From NCBI GenBank assembly GCA_007922225.1, contig ML680053.1, positions 10,192,870 through 10,256,869 of the forward strand: a DNA stretch of 64,000 nt, in the 5' to 3' direction. This DNA comes from Emydura subglobosa. Lineage: Eukaryota; Chordata; Testudines; Chelidae. Below are positions 57,446-64,000 of this stretch, one piece after another. Numbering within the stretch: the stretch's first letter is position 1; every line of letters begins with the position of its first letter. A program made the position numbers and the translations under genes. Below the pieces are notes generated by a model that saw only the letters and a list, made by a program, of their open reading frames with translations, searched no databases and was not told the DNA's origin.

Positions 57446-59165
57446 GGTGACCAGATGACCCGATTTTATAGGGACAGTCCCGAAATTAAGGGCTTTGTCT
57501 TGTAAAGGCACCTATTAGCTATTCTTTTGGCACATCACATCCCAATGTGCAGAAAGAATAGCAAATATGGCAGATGACTAGATTGGCTTAACAAAGACGT
57601 TTTCCGCGAGTTTAAACACAAGAAGTGGAAGCCTGGTCGACAACTAGGGAGGAGTATAAAAGTACTGCTTGAACATGCAGGAGTGAAACCAGGAAGGCCA
57701 AAGCACAACTGGAGTTGCAGCTAGCAAGGGACATGAATGGTAACAAGAAGTGTTTCTACAGATATGTTAGTAAAAAGAAGGTCAGGGAAAGTCTGGGCCC
57801 TTTACTAAATGTGGGAGGCAACCTAGTGACAGATGATGTGGAAAAGCTGAGGTACTCAAGGCATTTTTTGTCTTTGCCTTCACAGACAAGGTCAGCTCCC
57901 AGACTACTGCAGTGGGCAGCACAGAATGGGAAGGAGGTGAGCAGCCATCCGTGCTGAAAGAACAGGTTCAGGACTATTTAGAAAGGCTGGACATGCACAA
58001 GTCCACGGGACTGGATGCAATGCATCTGAGGGTTCTGAGGGAGTTGGCTGATAAGATGGATAGATAGCTTGCTAGATAATCGAGCAAAACGGGTAGTGAT
58101 CAACGGCTCAATGTCTAGTTGGCAGCCAGTAACAAACAGAATGTCCCAGGGGTAAGTGCTCGGGCTAGTTTTGTTCAACATCTTCATTAATAATCTGGAG
58201 GATGAGGTGGATTGCACCCTCAGCAAGTTTGCAGATGACACTAACCTGGGAGGAATGGGAGACACGCTGAAGAGCAGGGATAAGATACAGAGTGACCTAA
58301 ACAAATTAGACGATTGGGCCAAAAGAAATCTGATGAGGTTCAACAAGGACAAGTGCAGAGTCCTGCACTTAAAATGGAAGAATCCTATGCACGGCTACAG
58401 ACTGGGTACCAACTGGCTAGGCAGCAGTTCTGCAGAAAAGGACCTGGGGGTTACAGTGGACAAGAAGCGGGATATGAGTCAACAGTGTGCCCTTATTGCC
58501 AAGAAGGCTAACAACAAGTTGGTATGCATTAGTGGAAGCACTACCAGCAGATAGAGGGAAGTGATTATTCCCCTCTATTCGACACTAGAGAGGCCACATT
58601 TGGAGTGCTGTGTCCAGTTTTGAGCCCCCCTCTACAGAGAGGATGTGGATAAACTGGAAAGAGTCCAGTGGAGGGCAACAAAAATGATTAGATGGCTGGA
58701 GCACATGACTTATGAGGAGAGGCTGAGGAAACTAAGCTTGTTTAGTCTTCAGAAGAGAAGAATGAGAGGAGGATTTGTTAGCAGCCTTTAATTACCTGAA
58801 AGGAGGTTCCAGGGAGGATGGTGCTAGGCTATTCTCAGTGGTAGTAGATGACAGAATTAGGAGCAATGCTCTCAAGTTGCAGTGGGGGAGGTCTAGGTTG
58901 GATATTAGACAAAACTTTTTCACTAGGAGGGTGGTGAAGCACTGGAATGGGTTACCTAGGGAGGTGGTGGAATCTCCATTCTTAGAGGTTTTTAAGGTGT
59001 GGCTTGACAAAGCCCTGGCTGGGATGATTTAGTTGTGGTTGGTCCTGCTTTGAGCAGGGGGTTGGACTAGATGACCTCCTGAGGTCCCTTCCAACCTTAA
59101 TCTTCTATGATTTTATGATTATCCGCTACCCCATCATGATTTTTCACACTTGCTGTCTGATCACT
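57446..59165. mobile_element. TIR-type MITE split by a CR1
   Basis: The left part (57446-57507) begins AGGGTGACCAGATGACCCG and continues 'attttatagggacagtcccga'. The right part (59126-59165) reads 'atttttcacacttgctgtctgatcactcc', whose complement matches the left end. Together they form a known turtle MITE of about 100 bases, interrupted by the CR1 at 57508-59125. Confidence 0.7.
57508..59125 (+). pseudogene. CR1 LINE, internally deleted
   Basis: Frames give 'NKKCFYRYVSKKK' and 'GPLLNVGGNLVTDD' (57745-57830) and then 'MHKSTGLDAMHLRVLRELAD' (57995-58050). At about 58070 the sequence jumps to 'RVVINGSMSSWQPV' (58098), so the segment with RT motif A is missing. Downstream a 132-codon frame holds '[15 protein letters not shown]' and the intact catalytic box FADDTNLGG (58228), then '[19 protein letters not shown]'. 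A further frame (58775-59032) ends the protein. The 3' end is almost the same as at 18.4 kb, so the copy is relatively young but dead. Confidence 0.9.
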
Positions 59166-60032
59166 CCACCTAGGAACAAGTCAGACATTTAATGCAAAGC
59201 ACTTAACTACAATTGCAATAGATGTTCTGTAAACCAATGAATAAATTAAAATATATAAATAAATCAAATCTCCAATTTAATATTTGATGTCTATTCTTAA
59301 TGTATAAAACTTAAATAGGTTCATCCAATTTCTAAGGTTTATCTGAGTATATAATTTTCAGCAAGGTAGTCTAGTCAAAGGCACCACAGACATGCTTTAA
59401 ACTAGACATGTGCTTAAGTACTTTGTAATCAGGGGCTATAAAAAGAAAAGTCTTGGCACAAGTGAACAAAATTACTGCACTTTTTAAAAACAAGATACAT
59501 CAGTCTGTTATGAGCCTACTAGTGTTTTTATAACTACCGAGGAAAAAAAGGGAATCCAAAAGACCATTTTTAGCTCTAACAAAATTAAGCCTTTCTTTTG
59601 ATGGAGTTCAGAATAAAATTAAGTCTTTCATCATCCAGGGAGAAAACAAACAAAACAGTTCCTGCATCTCAGAGTCAAACAATGCAGGAAATAAAAGATC
59701 TGAGTGGTTTGATTTTCTCAAGTTCCCAACACATTATCTTGTCTTTCTCTGTCTCCTCAAGTTCATAATACCAGACTCAAAGGGAACCAGTTGCTTGCTT
59801 CCAATTATGCTTGATATGCCAAAGGTTTCTTAGAATACTGACAAGCTCAACTGAAGGCAACATCTACCTGCATGGAAAAGGTGTCTTATGGCCTGATTCA
59901 CTGACTTTGACTTGGGTTACTTTGGGCCAGGTTCCCAGCCGTTGTGCACAATTTCTCCCTCTGTTGATACATCCACTTCCAGAAAAATGTCCCCCAAAAA
60001 ATCTTCACTCACACAAATACAGTAACATATAT
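59166..60032. other. Unassigned intronic sequence
   Basis: AT-rich with no gene. Confidence 0.4.
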
Positions 60033-60625
60033 TGGCCCTGATTCTCCATGACACACAAGCTGGACTCAGGTATAGTTGCGTGTGGTGGCTAGAGGAGGCA
60101 GGTCAGAGCTCCCTGATTCAGAGCCACCCAGTCCCAGTGTAAATAGAGCAGAAGGGGTCCTTGCTGGAGTACCTATCTGGGCCCCATTACTACAGCAGCT
60201 GAGCACCTCATAATTTTTAATGTAGTTCTCCTTTACAAACCTCCTGTGAAGCAGAGCAGTGCTATTATCTCATTTTACAAATGAGACAGATGGACAAAGT
60301 GACTAGACCAGGGTCATATATAAGGTCAGTGGTAGACCAGGGATTTGAATGAAGGTCTCCAGCATCCCAGGTGAGGGCCCTAACTATAGACCCTCCTTCC
60401 TCTCTAAATACTTTCTGCCCTAAATTATGATCCTGGTGCTGCTGGCTGCACCCCCACCTGACAGGCCCCCATGAGAGGTGGGAAGCAGCAGCTGGAGAGT
60501 TCTAGTCTATTTGAGATTCCCCTTACACACAAGGGGAATTCTTCCATGGAGAATCTCGGGGCAGTATAAGGCCACTTTACCCAGCAAAAGCAGCGCAAAG
60601 AGGCCTTAGAAGACTGGAGAATCCA
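60033..60625. mobile_element. Possible foldback MITE containing a MIR
   Basis: 'ggccctgattctccatga' at the left faces 'ctggagaatccagccca' at the right (60612-60630). Between them, 60200-60400 is a reversed MIR ('cattttacaaatgagacagatgg'). The ends are short and the match could be coincidence. Confidence 0.4.
60200..60400 (-). repeat. MIR-type SINE fragment
   Basis: 'tgctattatctcattttacaaatgag', 'gtgactagaccagggtcatat' and 'ggatttgaatgaaggtctcc' follow the reversed MIR order. Confidence 0.72.
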
Positions 60626-60630
60626 GCCCA

Positions 60631-62049
60631 TTATGTTTAATCAAATGTTATGAGTAAGTTGTTTTGAACATTTTTGCCCTGTACAACATGCAACAATTAA
60701 GAAAAAATTTACACATGTTTCATCTACGTCTTATCTTTTACAAACCATTCATAGCTACACTGGGAAAATTTGCCACTATCACTTCTGTGATGGGAGAGAA
60801 ATTAACTTTGGACCTGGCCAGATATGGCAAATATTGCAATTATTAAAAAGCTTCTCACTTCCTAAAACCATCACCTGGGAGATGGAGTTAGAGGTGAAAA
60901 TTAAAACGTAGGGTGAAATCCTCAAGCCACTGAAGTCACTGGCAAAACTCCAATAGTTTATGCACTACATCTTACAATCTGTTACCCATGATATCATTAG
61001 AATTCCCCACAATAAGAGAAAAATCTTGACAGATAGAAGCAGATCATAAGGCATTACTACAGCTGAAAGGCCAATTCATAGCAAATAACTCATTTGATTC
61101 ATTAGTCTTTTTTTTTTTTTTTGCAGTTGAAAACTGTCCACTAGCAGCTGATATACTTCTATGATTTATTTGTTATGAATTTTTTTCCCCAACGTACACA
61201 TAGTACTGATAATTCTTGGTCTACAGAGAGTTATGAGCAGTTCACTGCTAATGCTCAATATTCAAAATTTGAGAAGCATTGGGTAGTTGTGGTTGAACGA
61301 ACAGCTTATATGGTATAGTTTCTGTTTAATGATTGGATGAGTATAATTCTTAGACTCAGCTGTCTATTATGAGCCCTATTAATAGTCTCTTAATATGTGT
61401 GGGTTTCCCCAAAGATTTCTGATTGAATGTAGAATGGTGTGTTGGAGGGTGGACAGAAATATTTGGTTTCTTTAAGTCTAAGGGACCATTTCTGTCTCTG
61501 GGCATGCACAGCCGCCACCTATCAGGCAGAATTTGGTTCTTTACCACTCACATACTGTAAAAATTGAAGACAAGAGTATACTTTTGGATCTACGTGACAT
61601 CAATCTGCTCCAGTATTCTGCTGTACTTGTATGCATGGAACTTCTGATAGAGAAAGAGCGCATTACAGGAGGCTGTACCCACTACGAAAGTCTAAGAACA
61701 GAATTTGATTCTTAATTTTTACATTGTTGCTAAAGGAATTTTTTAGCTGCATAATTCCCTGTCATCTCCTCTGTGAGTGAAGGTTGACCTGTTACCATGG
61801 CCACCAGCTAAGGGACACAGAACCTGGGAGGGGTACCTACTCAAAATGCTGCCCCTGACTCTATGGGATTCAGGCTTTGAAGATTTGGAGTGGGTGGGTG
61901 AAGGGGATTAATGGGTCATTACCAGATTCTCACCCAGACACACTAAATTATGGACCAAAGCAGCACAAGACTGTGTAGTACCTTATCCTGCTTCTCCCTG
62001 TTCTGTAGCGGGCGAGGCTCCAAGGGGAGTTCTAATGGCAGTTGCCCAT
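60631..62049. other. Unassigned intronic sequence
   Basis: AT-rich. A run of 15 T at 61108-61122 is followed by 'gcag' and looks like a splice acceptor on plus, but no exon follows and the host gene lies on minus. Confidence 0.4.
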
Positions 62050-62830
62050 TCTGGCAGACAATGACCTGCTCTCAGTTATCCAGGCTTTTGTCACCTCGTC
62101 TGGACTACAGCAATGAAGCATACCTCAGCATGAAGCCATCAGCGCTCAGGAAACTCTAATACAAAGCATTGCAGCATATGTCTTTGGCGTACATGGGCTA
62201 CCACAAGCACCTCAAACCCATCCTCCACTTTCTACATGGTTTCCCATAGAACATCGAATCAAGTTCAAGATCTCGGTCCGTATCTTCAGGCACACAAAGT
62301 ACATCTACACAATAATTAACAGAAACGGCTGGCCCGGGTCAGCTGACTTCAGTTTGAGGGGCTCAGGCTGCAGGCCTGTAAAATTACTGTGTAGACATCT
62401 GGGCTGAGGCTGGAGTCTGAGCTCTAAGACCTCATGAGAGGGGACGGTCCCAGAGCCCTGGCTCCAGCCTATGCCGGAAAGTTTACACAGCAATTTTTAC
62501 CCCCTCAGCCTGAGCCGCACGAGCTTGAGCCAGCTGATCCAGGCCTGCCGTAGCCATGCCATGAGTCTTTTATTCCAGTGTAGATGTAGCCTCAGTGCTC
62601 TGGGCCCAAACTGGCTAAAACACCTACTAACACTCCAGGATGAGGACCATGGTTAACTATTCTGCTACTCAGGCCCACTGGAACTTTCTACACAAGGTAA
62701 AACTCATCTGTACAGGAGACAGAGCTTTCTTAATGGCTAGCCCCATACTCTGGAAAGAATGCCCCCAGAAACCTCATCACCTTCTGTTACAAAAGCAAGG
62801 TGAACTTCTTCGACCTGTTTTCTCTCATAT
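62050..62830 (+). pseudogene. L2-like LINE reverse transcriptase C-terminus, split by a MITE
   Basis: Broken frames give 'SPRLDYSNEAYLSM...LRKL' (about 62090-62155) and 'WFPIEHRIKFKISVRIFR' (62237-62290), matching the L2 'LDYCNxLY' and 'LHWLPIxxRIxFKI' segments. After the inserted MITE, 'GDRAFLMASPILWKECP' (62720-62770) matches the 'GDRAFSVAAPRLWNSLP' end of L2 proteins. Only the C-terminal part is left, with stops. Confidence 0.78.
62300..62588. mobile_element. Full-length foldback MITE inserted in the L2-like LINE
   Basis: The 289-base unit starts TACATCTACAC and ends GTGTAGATGTA, exact inverted ends. Inside, 'gggtcagctgact', 'ggggctcaggctg' and 'ggctggagtctgagctc' face 'gagccctggctccagcc', 'cctcagcctgagcc' and 'agccagctgatcc'. 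Almost the whole element can form one hairpin. Confidence 0.85.
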
Positions 62831-64000
62831 AAACAAATAGCAATGTGCACTTAAAAAATATCTAACCAAACAAAACACGACACTACACACAATTCTGGAG
62901 GACAATGAAAGGAAGAATGAATCACATATGACAGATGTTAATCATGTTACTTAATGCACTGCTGGAAGCCAGGCTACCAAATAGGGGAGAAAAAGGGTAC
63001 ACTTTACCGGGGCCCGGAGGCCCTGGGCCCCAGAGAGCTCAGCCCAGGCTGCAACCCCCATTACCATGAGGAACATATTGAGGCTAAATTGTAGTTCATG
63101 CCTAAGGATATTTATAGAAATGTATTTCCCTGTATCTATGTATCTATTGTCCAGATCTTGTGAGATTTGCAAATCTTGGAGATTTGTAACACGGGGGGGG
63201 GCGGCGGTGGCGGCCATGTTATAAATTTGTACTGGGCCCAAAAAAATTATGCTTGGGCCCTGGCTGGAAGGTGCTCAGATACTACAGTGAGCCTAAGAAC
63301 CAATGTACAACAGAATAGACTCCTCATGGATTCACAACTTTGGATGAGACTAAACCCATGTTGTTTCTGCTAGGAGGCAAAGTACAACCCCCTGACTCCA
63401 CATCCCCAACAGCAGAATGCAAAAGTAACTCTGTGATGAAATTCATTGAGATTCCTTATCATTACCAGGGACAATGGAGACCTAACATTTTTAACATTGG
63501 TCTGCTGTACCCAATTCAAGAAAAGGACATTTTTCAAAATTTTCCCACCAGTTCTGGAATCAGAATATGGCCACTGGTGATAGCTATTGCAGTTATACCT
63601 CACTACTTCTATCATTTATGCTCTTCACTACGTTATATGGAAATATTACTTATGCTATACAAAGTGTATCTAGATACCATGATGATGACCATCCTATACA
63701 TTCTAAAAAGTTATCATGGAAGTATACTTATTTTACAGGAGTTTCACTTCCAACTGGCAATGCTGAAACTTCCAGGAAATTCATCTGATTTTTTTTTTTT
63801 GGTGAAAATTTGGCAAAGTAAATTCATTAATACAATAAAATAACAACAACAATAAAGCCTCATTTATGTACATGAGCAATTGAACTAGTTTCAACACTTT
63901 AATTTCTGATCTAATATTAATATCAATAAATAATACATGGCACTTACATAACTCTTTTCATCTTGAAAGTGCTTTAGAAACATTATCTAATTAAACAGCC
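62831..64000. other. Unassigned sequence to the window end
   Basis: A G/C-rich patch at 63194-63213 ('gggggggggcggcggtggcg') stands out. A 167-codon plus frame (63340-63843) is hydrophobic and has no recognisable similarity. The last bases (63940-63995) look like an ancient SINE end. Confidence 0.35.

Noticed and set aside
61108..61128. T-run plus GCAG resembling a splice acceptor on the plus strand
   Set aside because: No conserved exon follows, and the recognised host gene is on the minus strand. Poly(T) runs are common in such DNA.
63340..63843. 167-codon hydrophobic plus-strand frame
   Set aside because: AT-rich composition explains the hydrophobic residues; no known family, and the strand is opposite to DLG2.

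Overview
This is vertebrate nuclear DNA, most likely from a turtle. It is AT-rich and non-coding over almost its whole length, and it is full of interspersed repeats: at least twelve CR1 LINE fragments, DIRS-type (tyrosine-recombinase) retrotransposon pieces, two other LINE families, an L2-like LINE, MIR-type SINEs, several solo LTRs, hAT-type MITEs and many foldback MITEs of the 'gggccagatcc' kind. That mixture is typical of turtles and less so of crocodilians or birds. The assignment rests on remembered repeat sequences, not on a search.

The only host coding sequence I can support is a 42-bp exon segment on the minus strand at 33510-33551. It encodes 14 residues beginning MFFACYCALR and ends in a strong splice donor (AAG|GTAAGA). 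I recognise it as the alternative first coding exon of DLG2 (PSD-93/chapsyn-110), the form with palmitoylated N-terminal cysteines. A TATA-like box lies about 200 bp upstream on the same strand, and the 5' leader has several upstream ATGs. The window would therefore be intronic DNA of the very large DLG2 gene, read right to left: below 33510 is the intron after this exon, and above about 33750 is its promoter and the introns of longer DLG2 isoforms. A repeat-poor island of about 6.7 kb (30.2-36.9 kb) surrounds the exon.

Layout. 1-9 kb: CR1 end, hAT MITEs, a Rex3/RTE-like LINE remnant (minus, 4.2-5.6 kb), and a solo LTR (7.1-7.6 kb). 10-20 kb: DIRS gag remnant (minus), a nearly full-length dead APE-type LINE (plus, 12.7-16.4 kb), a CR1 end, and a DIRS 3' part with a dead tyrosine recombinase and inverted terminal repeats. 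20-30 kb: foldback MITEs, CR1, a solo LTR with 5-bp target duplication (24.1-25.7 kb), then a three-layer nest in which an LTR holds a CR1 that holds another LTR (26.2-30.2 kb). 30-37 kb: the DLG2 exon island. 36.9-38.4 kb: a large inverted repeat whose arms were separately invaded by a tRNA-like repeat, a hAT MITE and a CR1. 38-48 kb: CR1 copies and AT-rich MITEs. 48-55 kb: LTRs, a GC-rich minisatellite-like block and MIR. 55-64 kb: MIR, a CR1 inserted in a MITE, a foldback MITE inserted in an L2-like LINE, and AT-rich DNA.

No mobile element here has an intact reading frame. I saw no rRNA, canonical tRNA gene or CRISPR array. The most interesting content is the hidden DLG2 micro-exon with its leader, and the nested insertions whose target-site duplications can be read directly.
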